Shown: positions 1 through 6,619 of the stretch, piece after piece
Layout of the letters: every line of letters starts with the position of its first letter
Numbering within the stretch: position 1 is the stretch's first letter
From: Burkholderiales bacterium
GTDB lineage: Bacteria; Pseudomonadota; Gammaproteobacteria; Burkholderiales; Burkholderiaceae
Length of the DNA: 7,012 nt
Direction: 5' to 3'
NCBI GenBank assembly: GCA_947371645.1
Contig: CANBQJ010000193.1
Location: 1 to 7,012 of the forward strand
Position numbers and translations under genes: made by a program
The notes under the pieces: generated by a model
Databases searched by the model: none
Seen by the model: only the letters and a program-made list of their open reading frames with translations
What the model was told of the DNA's origin: nothing

Positions 1-261
1 GGATGCTTGCCAGGCTCATGGGGTGATGCCTCGTATGCGCTTTACCTCAGCCATTTTCCGGTGGTCGCGGCGCTGAGCAAGGTGGTCACGCCCCTCAATG
101 GGGGCACCTTGCTCGGGGCGGCAATGTCGCTGTGCCTGATCGTGGGCACATGCCTGGTGGTGGGCATTCAGTTTCACCAAAGGGTAGAACGTCCGCTGAT
201 GCGCTGGTTGGGCAACAGCTTGTTGACGCCGCGACATGGGGCAGCTGCGGTGTCACTGTGA
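1..261 (+). CDS. Acyltransferase-3 (OafA-like) membrane protein, C-terminal fragment
   Basis: This reading frame is open from the window edge and ends at TGA 259-261, so only the last 86 residues are present. Members of this family are inner-membrane enzymes that transfer acyl groups, typically acetyl, onto surface sugars. The fragment shows the usual C-terminal signature: a G-D-A-S-Y-A-L-Y-L-S-H-F-P stretch at fragment residues 8-20 entering a membrane helix, a second hydrophobic helix around residues 35-55, and a closing F-H-Q-R-V-E-R-P-L segment (about 56-64), which matches the family's final 'E-(K/R)-P' element. The catalytic N-terminal histidine region lies outside the window. It is convergent with the large - strand operon, so it is a separate transcription unit. 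It differs in sequence from the complete acyltransferase in that operon, so the locus holds at least two such enzymes. The acyl group and sugar target cannot be read from this fragment. Confidence 0.82.
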   Translation, partial: GCLPGSWGDASYALYLSHFPVVAALSKVVTPLNGGTLLGAAMSLCLIVGTCLVVGIQFHQRVERPLMRWLGNSLLTPRHGAAAVSL

Positions 262-284
262 AGCCATCGCGGTGGGGGGGTCTA

Positions 285-319
285 CATGCAAACGGGCTTT
301 CAAGCCTGAGGTGTGCATG
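285..319. terminator. Imperfect hairpin between convergent genes, possible bidirectional terminator
   Basis: The 71-bp gap between the two convergent stop codons contains an outer inverted repeat, CATGCA at 285-290 with TGCATG at 314-319. Inside it lies a second inverted repeat, GGCTT at 295-299 with AAGCC at 302-306. Together they could fold as a two-part stem with an asymmetric internal loop on either strand. The position is right for a shared terminator. However, the inner loop is very tight and neither strand has a proper U-tract after the stem; the - strand reads CGTTTG. Intrinsic termination is therefore only a possibility. A run of seven G at 274-280 lies just beside it. Confidence 0.33.
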
Positions 320-332
320 AGTCGACCTCCCA

Positions 333-1928
333 TCAGGGACTGAGGCATCCGGGCTTGACCTTGTACAAGGTGAACTTCGCGTTGGCCCACCGAGGCAGCC
401 CCTCATCCAGCACGCGCTCCGCGATCAGGCAACGGTCAACCCGTGGGTCCACGTAGCCTCCGCGGGCGCGCATCCCCTTGCTGGTCAGCATCTCCGAGTA
501 GTCAGCGATGTAGCGGATCTGCCTGGCCTTGATGTAGTCCATGAGCGTGTTGGACTTGATGAAGGGCACGGCATCGTCATTGGTCAGGCCGTCCAGGTTC
601 ACGTGGGTCTGCTGTGAGAAGTAGCTGACGATGCCGGCATTCCATCCGCCATAGACCTGATCGTGCGGCATCGCCTTCAGATACAGGGCGCCTTGCAGCA
701 TGCCGGCCTGGTGGGGCCAGGTGACCTTGTAGAGGTGGGCCACGCCAAACACGGCGAACAGCAAACAAAAGCCCATGGCCAGATGCCGCTTGGGGTCGCG
801 TGCCAGCTGGTGGTAGACGCCGGCAAAGCTCAAGCCCACGGGCACCAGCAGGTTGGCCGCATACCAGCTCTGCAGCGCCGCGCTGTTGTGGCGGTAGAAG
901 GCGACATAGGCCACGCAGCACAGCATCGCACCCAGCCAGACCGTCCGTTGGGCGTCTGCCTGGCCGGCTTCCGGCTTGGACTGGCGCACGATGAACCGGC
1001 GGCTGATCCAGACCAGGGCCAGCAAGGCCACCAACAAGCCAAGCCCCCCGCCCAGACGCATCCACACGGGCGTGCCGGCCTGCGACATGGCCTTGAGCAA
1101 GGCGACCAGGTCTGGCGCAAAGGGCAGCGACACCGAGACGAGCAAGATCAGGGGCGACACGATGCTGTGGCCCGCCATGGCCGACCAGTGCAGTTTGATG
1201 TCTGCGCTGGCCTGCGACAGGTGGCCGGAGATGTGCTCGTTGTGGGCCAGCACCACCGCGACGCCCAGTACGGCCCCCACCAGCGCCGACAGCAGCTTGC
1301 GGAAGGTGGGGCGGTCTGTCCACTTCCACCCCAGTCCCGCAGCGAGGAACAGGCATCCCGGCAACATGCCGAAGTCCGAGCGTGCCAGCGAACCCATCAG
1401 CCCGGTTGCGGCCAGCAGCACATGGCCTGCAGTGCCGCAAGGCTCCTCGCGGCTCAGTTGCAGCAGCATCAGGGCAGCAAACAGGATCACCAGCCAGGAC
1501 TCCATCATGGCGGTGCTCTGAGTGAGGCTGGCGGTGGCAAAGAAGGGGGCCACGGACACCCATGCCGAACCCGGGCCCCACCACCGGTTCACGGCCGTCC
1601 AGACCATCCAGGCCGCGCTGGCGATGCAGGCTGCGGCCACCGTGCTGACCAGCAGGTAGGCGTCTCGCCAGTCCACGTGGCCCATCAGCTTGTACATGGC
1701 CACCAGCCCATAGCCGTACAGCACATGAAAGCCTGTGGCCGGTGCGGTGCCGTCAAAGGTCCACTGGCCATCATGAGCGCGGTGTGCCGCCATCTGCAGG
1801 TAGTAGAAGGCGTCGTCCGGGATGATGCCGATGAGCACGGCATCAGGGCTGCCGTGAAAGTGCATCACACGCACCATCATCAGTGCGAACAAGGCCAGGG
1901 CAAAGGTCCAGGGGTGGCTTGGCTTCAT
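333..1928 (-). CDS. GT-C-fold-like polytopic membrane glycosyltransferase (putative), 531 aa
   Basis: This is a large inner-membrane protein with roughly eleven hydrophobic segments and a C-terminal soluble part of about 110 residues, probably periplasmic. Features typical of GT-C enzymes, which use polyprenyl-phosphate sugars at the periplasmic face, are visible. The first helix (about 8-24) is followed by an acidic P-D-D-A-F-Y-Y motif near residues 37-43 in the first loop, then a G-F-H-x-L-Y motif near 66-71. An M-M-E-S-W stretch lies near 141-145 and L-A-R-S-D near 181-185. The tail carries G-x-x-S-Y-F-S followed by V-N-L-D-G-L-T-N-D (about 443-451), then an I-R-Y-I-A-D-Y strand. From memory, this N-L-D-G-L tail recurs in poorly characterised bacterial membrane proteins of polysaccharide loci. 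The ATG overlaps the stop of the upstream gene as ATGA, which fixes the start and implies translational coupling. It is the last gene of the operon. The GT-C assignment is an inference from topology and motifs; donor and acceptor are unknown. A non-enzymatic membrane role is possible. Confidence 0.66.
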   Translation of the reverse strand: MKPSHPWTFALALFALMMVRVMHFHGSPDAVLIGIIPDDAFYYLQMAAHRAHDGQWTFDGTAPATGFHVLYGYGLVAMYKLMGHVDWRDAYLLVSTVAAACIASAAWMVWTAVNRWWGPGSAWVSVAPFFATASLTQSTAMMESWLVILFAALMLLQLSREEPCGTAGHVLLAATGLMGSLARSDFGMLPGCLFLAAGLGWKWTDRPTFRKLLSALVGAVLGVAVVLAHNEHISGHLSQASADIKLHWSAMAGHSIVSPLILLVSVSLPFAPDLVALLKAMSQAGTPVWMRLGGGLGLLVALLALVWISRRFIVRQSKPEAGQADAQRTVWLGAMLCCVAYVAFYRHNSAALQSWYAANLLVPVGLSFAGVYHQLARDPKRHLAMGFCLLFAVFGVAHLYKVTWPHQAGMLQGALYLKAMPHDQVYGGWNAGIVSYFSQQTHVNLDGLTNDDAVPFIKSNTLMDYIKARQIRYIADYSEMLTSKGMRARGGYVDPRVDRCLIAERVLDEGLPRWANAKFTLYKVKPGCLSP

Positions 1929-3454
1929 GACCGGCTCAACACCCAGGCCGTCAAGGCACTGGCGTCCATCTGTCCTTGATGAAGCCTGATGACCACCTGA
2001 TATTCAGGGTAGTCCGGGTCCAGCCGTTGTTTGAGCCCGGCGTGGTCGTCACGTCCCAATGCCACCTCACGCAGAGGGGCCGTGTCGCCCAATGCGTGTT
2101 CGGCGGCCAGCAGCGCAGCGTGCACGGGTTTGGACAGGGCACCCCGGTAGGTGTGCAACACCACCACGCAGTCCGATGCGGCCGGTGCCTGCTTGTCGAA
2201 GCGCGCAAAGTAGTTGGACACGGACCATTCCGGGTGGGCACGCTTCAGGTTGTAGGCCAGCACCGGGTCGAAGGTGTAGATGGCGGGCGCCTGCCGGCAG
2301 CTGTGGGTCATGCCCTGCAAGGTATTGAGCACCTCGGCTGTGGGCAGGTTCCAGCTGTTCTTGGTGGTGTCCTGGTGCCGCAGCACATTGGCCGCACCGG
2401 TCAGTTGCGTGGCCGTGACCAGCAAGAGGGCCAGGGCTGCCACGTGCTTGCCGGCGATGAGCCTGCTCGCAGGGGCCAGCAGGTAGGCCTGAAAGGGCAG
2501 CACGACAACCAGGTTTCTGAACTTGCCGGCCAGCCCTGATGCCACCATGCAGATCAAGGCGGCCACGAAGGTGGACACGGCCTGGCTGGGCATGGTCTTG
2601 CGCCAGGCGGCCCACCCGATCAGGGCGTACAGGCAGGCCCAGCCCAGGACGGACAGCCCACCCGGCACGCTGGCCGGAAAGACACCCTGGTTGGAAGACA
2701 AACTGATGGCGATGCCCGCGAGCGACTTGAAGGCGCCGGACGTCTGACCTTCGGTGTGGTGCACATGGACGGTGAAGAACACCATTGCCTGAGGTGCAAA
2801 CAGCAACCCCGCCAGCAGCCACCAGGGCGCAGACCGCCGTGCGTGCTGCCACCATCCCTCGCGGCCATGCAGCCCGTACCACAGCCAGATCACCGGCAAG
2901 AGCACCAGCGCGGCATAGCCCACGTGGGCCATGAGCAGCCAGGCGACGGCCGGCTTGGCGTGGTACCACCAACCGTCCCTGCTGCGGGGGACAGCAAGGC
3001 ACCACATCAGCAGGGGCACCAGGTAGGCATACCAGCGGATGCTGGTGCACCAGATCAAGGCGGCAGGCGACAAGCCGGCCACCAGCAGGATGAGGCCGGC
3101 AGCCAGTTCACCATGTTCTCGCCGGGTGAAGCGCGCAAAGCCGAACAGGGCGAGCAGGTAGGCGCAGGCCGAAGCGGCGCGCACCGCAGGCCAGCTGCCC
3201 AGGGCACTGTGGAGCAGGCCATTGAGCAGGTAGCTGCCAGGTGGGTGCACATCTTCTTGCTGCATCAGCCTGACCGTGGGCAGGGTGCCCAGGTGTTCGA
3301 TCAGGTCGATGTTGGTGACCTCGTCGTCAAAGCCAGGCGATTGCACGGCCACGACCAGGAAGAGCGCGACGATCAACGCCCATGCGGTGGCCCAGGCCAT
3401 CGTGATGAGGCCTCGGTGGGGGAGGGCGGGGGCCCGTGCGGCAAGCTGGTTCAT
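1925..3454 (-). CDS. GT-C-fold-like (ArnT/PMT-type) polytopic membrane glycosyltransferase (putative), 509 aa
   Basis: This is a second large membrane protein, with about ten hydrophobic segments and a soluble C-terminal region from about residue 360. GT-C hallmarks are clearer here than in the next gene. A first helix (about 18-38) is followed by an acidic F-D-D-E at 42-45. The loop then has E-D-V-H-P-P-G-S-Y-L-L at 67-77, resembling the 'HPP-x-Y' element of ArnT/PMT-like enzymes. S-I-R-W-Y-A-Y (138-144) corresponds to their 'S-x-x-R-x-Y' helix start. Late in the protein, K-F-R-N-L-V-V-V-L-P (311-320) resembles the 'R-x-x-x-x-x-x-P' element before a terminal helix. I chose the ATG at 3454 because it overlaps the upstream stop as ATGA, like the other junctions. 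An in-frame ATG at 3496 would add 14 residues but overlap the acyltransferase by 46 bases and has no visible ribosome site. Donor sugar and target are not determinable; transfer of a sugar from a lipid phosphate to the glycan on the periplasmic side is the family expectation. Confidence 0.68.
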   Translation of the reverse strand: MNQLAARAPALPHRGLITMAWATAWALIVALFLVVAVQSPGFDDEVTNIDLIEHLGTLPTVRLMQQEDVHPPGSYLLNGLLHSALGSWPAVRAASACAYLLALFGFARFTRREHGELAAGLILLVAGLSPAALIWCTSIRWYAYLVPLLMWCLAVPRSRDGWWYHAKPAVAWLLMAHVGYAALVLLPVIWLWYGLHGREGWWQHARRSAPWWLLAGLLFAPQAMVFFTVHVHHTEGQTSGAFKSLAGIAISLSSNQGVFPASVPGGLSVLGWACLYALIGWAAWRKTMPSQAVSTFVAALICMVASGLAGKFRNLVVVLPFQAYLLAPASRLIAGKHVAALALLLVTATQLTGAANVLRHQDTTKNSWNLPTAEVLNTLQGMTHSCRQAPAIYTFDPVLAYNLKRAHPEWSVSNYFARFDKQAPAASDCVVVLHTYRGALSKPVHAALLAAEHALGDTAPLREVALGRDDHAGLKQRLDPDYPEYQVVIRLHQGQMDASALTAWVLSRS

Positions 3455-4551
3455 GCCAGCACCTGCTTGCGTGAAGTCAGCTTCTGCCGAAGCCATTCGC
3501 GTGCGCGGCCATCGTAGTAGCGGTCCAGCAGCAGGCAGAACCCTGCGACCAGGGCGATCGTCAGGGGTCCTGCATACAGCTCTTGCGGCCAGGCGGGCGC
3601 AAGCTTGCGGAAGATGGCCAGCAAGAGCAGGAACAGCGGCATGTGCACGATGTAGAGCGAATAGGAGAGCTTGCCCGCCACGTCACTGATGGCTGTCGTG
3701 AGGCCCGTTGTGCGCACGGCCGCCCCGACCATCACGAGAAGGGGAAAGCCGAGTGAGACCAGCAAGAGGTCGTAGGCCCCTTGATGTCCAGCGGGTTGCC
3801 AGGACAACAGCACGACGACCAGGGCGGCGATGGGCCACATCGACAGACTGGGAAGGGCAGGCAGTCGCGGCCCATGGCGAAAGAGCCATGCCCCGAGCAG
3901 GAAGGCAAACGCGACCCTTGGGATGGCCCAGAACACGTTGTGCCACATGTTGCCTGCTTCCAGCCCGTGGTATTGGTCCACGAGCAGGAGCAAGAAGGCA
4001 CCGCTGATCCCGATCAGCACCCACAAAACGCGTTGATTGAGGTGCCTGTGAAATGCCGCGTAGAGGACATTGATCATCAGCTCGAAAAACAGCGACCAGG
4101 CCGGGGGGTTGAGGAAATAGGGCGGGTCATAGGCCCAACCCATGGTCATGGGTGTGGGCAGCATGGCCATTTCAAGCCACACCGTCCATCCAAAGTCATC
4201 CAGCGGTGGCGGTCGCACGCCCACTTTGAGTTGCACCAGCACTTTGACAAGGCCGATGGCGAACCCGACGAAGTAGAGCGGGTAGAGCCGTACGATTCTC
4301 AGCTTGATGAACGCCATCAAAGGCATGCCGGCTGCCAGCCGCTTGTCGTAAGCGCTGGCGACGACAAAGCCGCTGAGCAGGAAGAACAGGTCAACCGCCA
4401 GGTGTCCGCTGTAGGGGCGGGGTATGCCGGTGAACGCTTCGAACTCGTGCAGGCAGACAACGATCAATGCGGCAACACCCCGGATCGCGTCCAGCGCATG
4501 GAAGTGCGGGGAGGCCGTTGTGGCCGACGGGCGGGCTGCGTTGAAAGACAT
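3451..4551 (-). CDS. Acyltransferase-3 (OafA/NodX-like) membrane protein, 366 aa
   Basis: This is a complete membrane acyltransferase of about the usual length for the integral domain alone (350-400 aa), with no SGNH extension. Signature elements are in the expected order. L-D-A-I-R-G-V-A-A-L-I-V-V-C-L-H at 20-35 ends in the conserved, probably catalytic histidine 35. A-V-D-L-F-F-L-L-S-G-F-V-V-A at 52-65 is the family's second core motif. Next come K-L-R-I-V-R-L-Y-P-L-Y at 83-93, and L-S-Y-S-L-Y-I-V-H-M-P at about 295-305 near the C-terminus. About ten transmembrane helices are expected. Family members O-acylate, most often O-acetylate, lipid-linked sugars or polysaccharide. It begins 4 bases after the GT9 stop and its TGA overlaps the ATG of the next membrane protein, so it is an integral operon member and probably modifies the same glycan. 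Acyl group and position are unknown. No good Shine-Dalgarno sequence precedes it, which fits coupled translation. Confidence 0.93.
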   Translation of the reverse strand: MSFNAARPSATTASPHFHALDAIRGVAALIVVCLHEFEAFTGIPRPYSGHLAVDLFFLLSGFVVASAYDKRLAAGMPLMAFIKLRIVRLYPLYFVGFAIGLVKVLVQLKVGVRPPPLDDFGWTVWLEMAMLPTPMTMGWAYDPPYFLNPPAWSLFFELMINVLYAAFHRHLNQRVLWVLIGISGAFLLLLVDQYHGLEAGNMWHNVFWAIPRVAFAFLLGAWLFRHGPRLPALPSLSMWPIAALVVVLLSWQPAGHQGAYDLLLVSLGFPLLVMVGAAVRTTGLTTAISDVAGKLSYSLYIVHMPLFLLLLAIFRKLAPAWPQELYAGPLTIALVAGFCLLLDRYYDGRAREWLRQKLTSRKQVLA

Positions 4552-4555
4552 CGGG

Positions 4556-5647
4556 TCACGCGAAGGACGATGCGGGCGCGTCCATGTGGCAGGCCATGGC
4601 CCGCAGCTGGTGCGCCGCCTGCGCGCGGTCGAAATGGTTGACGTCGCCGCTCACGCTGGGCAACACCGCGTAGAGCGATGCGGTGTGGGGGCGCCACACC
4701 ACCGGGGTGTAGTGCTGGTCTTCAAAGAAGACGGCCAGAGGCTTGTTCAAGGCAGCCGCCAGGTGGGCAATGCCCGTGTCTGGCGTGAGCACGGCTTCGC
4801 ATTGGTCCAGCAGGGCGATCAGCTCCCAGAGGTTCATCTCTGCGGGCCCCAGGGCCAGTGCCGGCTGGCCTGCCAGGCCATGCCGCTGGCCAAAGGCATG
4901 ACGCTGATCTGCTGGCACATTGAAGACGATGTGCGCCTGCGGCCAAGCACGCCGTGCCTCCTGGGTCAGCCAGTCGACGACCTCTGAAGAGAATGTCTTT
5001 TGTGGGCCGGCGCCATAGGTGTTGATCAGCACGTGGGGCACATGGGCAGCCAGGGTGACGCGCGGCGTGAGGCCGCTGCGTGCCACTTCACCCAGGTCGC
5101 AGCCATCGTGGTGGTGGATGCGCAGCAAGGCACACAGGGCCCGCAGGCGGTCGGTCACGTGGCGCCGGGGGTGATCGAAGGTGTGGTCGGCAATCGAGTA
5201 GGCGAAGGCCCGATACCGGCCCACGTTCAACCCGATGGCGACCTTCGGCCGGACCCTGCGCATGAAGGCGATGGTGTCCAGGCTCAGGAAGGCTTCCATC
5301 GAGATGAACACGTCCACGGCCCGGCCTCCTGCCTGCACGCTGCGCGCGGCTTGACGGGGTGTGGTGGCGCCGACCACTTCATGCACGCCCGGGATGCCTT
5401 GCCACAGCGCCGTCAGGCCAGGCGCGCACACCACCAGCACACGGATGTCCGGTCGGCTTCGCCTCAGGCTGGCGATGAATTGCGTGTGGATGACCGAGTC
5501 GCCCAACTTGCCATCCGGTTGCCACAGGCACAGGCGTGCACCCTGAGCAGGGGCAAAGGTGTCTGTGGGCTGTCGCCAGTAGTAGCGGTCGTCCCGGTCT
5601 GCCAGCCAGTCCAGCGCCAGGGCGCGCAGGGCCATCTTGAGCTTCAT
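4556..5647 (-). CDS. Glycosyltransferase family 9 (ADP-heptose:LPS heptosyltransferase type), 363 aa
   Basis: This is a soluble or peripherally membrane-bound GT-B-fold enzyme, of usual length for the WaaC/WaaF/WaaQ-like family. The N-terminal domain opens with a short basic lead, then L-C-L-W-Q-P-D-G-K-L-G-D-S-V-I at 39-53, the family's glycine-rich acceptor-side motif. A linker leads to the C-terminal nucleotide-sugar domain starting at V-L-I-N-T-Y-G-A-G-P-Q-K-T-F-S (206-220). The hallmark L-T-P-D-T-G-I-A-H-L-A-A-A-L-N-K-P is at 287-303, with the D-T-G-x-x-H signature that contacts the ADP-sugar in characterised heptosyltransferases. The family transfers heptose, or in some members other sugars, to LPS core or related glycans on the cytoplasmic face. 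Whether the donor here is ADP-heptose is not shown by sequence. It lies in an exopolysaccharide-like operon rather than beside known core genes, so a different sugar is possible. Its ATG overlaps the GT2 stop as ATGA; an in-frame Met at residue 5 is a less likely start. Confidence 0.92.
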   Translation of the reverse strand: MKLKMALRALALDWLADRDDRYYWRQPTDTFAPAQGARLCLWQPDGKLGDSVIHTQFIASLRRSRPDIRVLVVCAPGLTALWQGIPGVHEVVGATTPRQAARSVQAGGRAVDVFISMEAFLSLDTIAFMRRVRPKVAIGLNVGRYRAFAYSIADHTFDHPRRHVTDRLRALCALLRIHHHDGCDLGEVARSGLTPRVTLAAHVPHVLINTYGAGPQKTFSSEVVDWLTQEARRAWPQAHIVFNVPADQRHAFGQRHGLAGQPALALGPAEMNLWELIALLDQCEAVLTPDTGIAHLAAALNKPLAVFFEDQHYTPVVWRPHTASLYAVLPSVSGDVNHFDRAQAAHQLRAMACHMDAPASSFA

Positions 5648-6480
5648 GGCTTGGCCTGATGGGTGCGCTGCTCCAGTTCATCCACCTTGAGCACGATCAT
5701 GTACTCGTAGATGGCTTGCAGCGTGGCGTAACGCAGGCCTGCCAGGCCGTCCAGGAAGCCGCGCTTGCCCACGTACAGCAACAGGAACTTGATGAAGGGG
5801 CGCAGAGGCAACCTGTAGAACAGCTCTTTCTGGTGAAAGCGCCGCTCGTGAAAGCCTGGGGCCGTGAAGGCCTTGACGATGGAAAACTCGGCCTGGGCCT
5901 TGCGGTTGGTGATGATCTGCTCGGCCTCGAAGCGGCTGTACGCGTTGTGCCGCTCCAGCCAGTGTCCGACCCCCTTGCTGAAGGGGAAGTGGTCCAGATA
6001 ACCCGACACCTGCCCGACAGGGCCGTCGGCAATCGAGATGGGGTTGACCAGCCGCTCGTAGCGCATGCGCTCGGGCCTGAACAGGCGCATGTAGAAGGGC
6101 GAAGCCTGAACGTGCTTGAGCCAGGTGCCGACAAAGAAATCGCGCCGCTGAACCTGAAAGGCCACGTGGCCCTGCGGGCTCTTCACCGCGGCCTCGATGG
6201 CTTGCACCAGCTCTGGCGACATCCGCTCGTCTGCGTCGATGTAGAACACCCAGTCATGCTTGAAGGGGACGTTGGCCAGGCCCCAGTTCTGGTGGGATGC
6301 CCAGTTGTCAAAAGGCCGGCGGGTGATGGTGGCGCCAAACCTTTCGGCGATCTCGACGGTGCGGTCGGTGCTCAGCGAGTCATACACATGGACGTCGTCG
6401 CACCAGGCCACGCTGGCAAGACAGCCTGGCAGGTCTTGCTCTTCGTTTTTGGTGAGGATGAGGACGGAAATCTTGGACAT
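5644..6480 (-). CDS. Glycosyltransferase family 2 (GT-A fold, WaaE/LgtF-like), 278 aa
   Basis: This is a cytoplasmic inverting glycosyltransferase that uses a nucleotide sugar and probably acts on a lipid-linked glycan at the inner membrane. The start at ATG 6480 is set by the canonical first strand, K-I-S-V-L-I-L-T-K-N-E-E at residues 3-14; the frame is open further upstream but that sequence is low-complexity and unrelated to the family. Y-D-S-L-S-T-D-R-T at 33-41 corresponds to the usual D-S-G-S-T-D-x-T, with Leu replacing Gly. W-V-F-Y-I-D-A-D-E-R at 77-86 carries the metal-binding D-x-D. A hydrophobic patch around 228-237 and the helix at about 250-268 may attach it to the membrane. The architecture resembles the WaaE/LgtF-type subgroup found in LPS core and exopolysaccharide loci, but the sugar cannot be assigned. 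It is the first gene of the tight five-gene run; its TGA overlaps the GT9 ATG. No clear Shine-Dalgarno sequence precedes it. Confidence 0.93.
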   Translation of the reverse strand: MSKISVLILTKNEEQDLPGCLASVAWCDDVHVYDSLSTDRTVEIAERFGATITRRPFDNWASHQNWGLANVPFKHDWVFYIDADERMSPELVQAIEAAVKSPQGHVAFQVQRRDFFVGTWLKHVQASPFYMRLFRPERMRYERLVNPISIADGPVGQVSGYLDHFPFSKGVGHWLERHNAYSRFEAEQIITNRKAQAEFSIVKAFTAPGFHERRFHQKELFYRLPLRPFIKFLLLYVGKRGFLDGLAGLRYATLQAIYEYMIVLKVDELEQRTHQAKP

Positions 6481-6619
6481 GCTGGTGCAGCAGGGGCAAG
6501 CTGGCAGGCGATCTGCACTGGCGTCATCCACCAGAGCTGAACCAGGCCCCCGACCCGATGAACGCTGAGCCAGGGAGCTTAGGACTTCAATGTGACAGCA
6601 GCTTGTAGGCGCGACTTCG
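6481..6619 (-). other. Spacer upstream of the GT2-led operon
   Basis: These 139 bases separate the stop of the upstream membrane protein from the GT2 start, whereas every other junction on this strand is 4 bases or an overlap. I see no convincing sigma-70 promoter, no intrinsic terminator with a U-tract, and no supported small gene. Directly before the GT2 ATG, the mRNA reads GCTG-CAC-CAGC, a very small stem (6481-6491), where a ribosome-binding site would be expected. The spacer also contains an 11-bp direct repeat, listed separately. It may hold an unrecognised promoter or regulatory site, or be a degraded coding remnant. Confidence 0.4.
6536..6574. repeat. 11-bp direct repeat pair in the spacer, possible operator
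   Basis: GCTGAACCAGG at 6536-6546 and GCTGAGCCAGG at 6564-6574 match at 10 of 11 positions and are 28 bp apart from start to start. They lie in the only long spacer of the - strand gene run. Paired short direct repeats upstream of an operon can be regulator binding sites, but in GC-rich DNA such a pair could also arise by chance. The sequence itself is directly seen; any function is inference. Confidence 0.3.

Noticed and set aside
274..280. A run of seven G, considered as a phase-variation tract.
   Set aside because: It lies after the stop codon of the + strand gene and outside any other coding region, so slippage would not switch a reading frame. It might only affect sequencing accuracy.
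663..1979. A 438-codon + strand open frame antisense to the 531-aa membrane protein.
   Set aside because: The translation is rich in His, Gln, Gly and Arg without any domain, as expected for an antisense shadow of a GC-rich gene. The opposite strand encodes a convincing membrane protein with coupled start and stop.
3781..4641. A 286-codon + strand open frame antisense to the acyltransferase.
   Set aside because: The - strand frame has all acyltransferase-3 signatures in order, and the + strand product has no recognisable features.
6440..6527. A short - strand ATG frame starting at 6527 and running out of frame into the GT2 gene, considered as a leader peptide.
   Set aside because: It has no ribosome site, no recognisable leader features and no attenuator-like terminator. 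Such frames are common by chance in GC-rich DNA.
5659..6540. A 293-codon + strand open frame antisense to the GT2 gene.
   Set aside because: The GT2 frame on the - strand carries the family's nucleotide-sugar and D-x-D motifs. The + strand frame is a codon-bias shadow.
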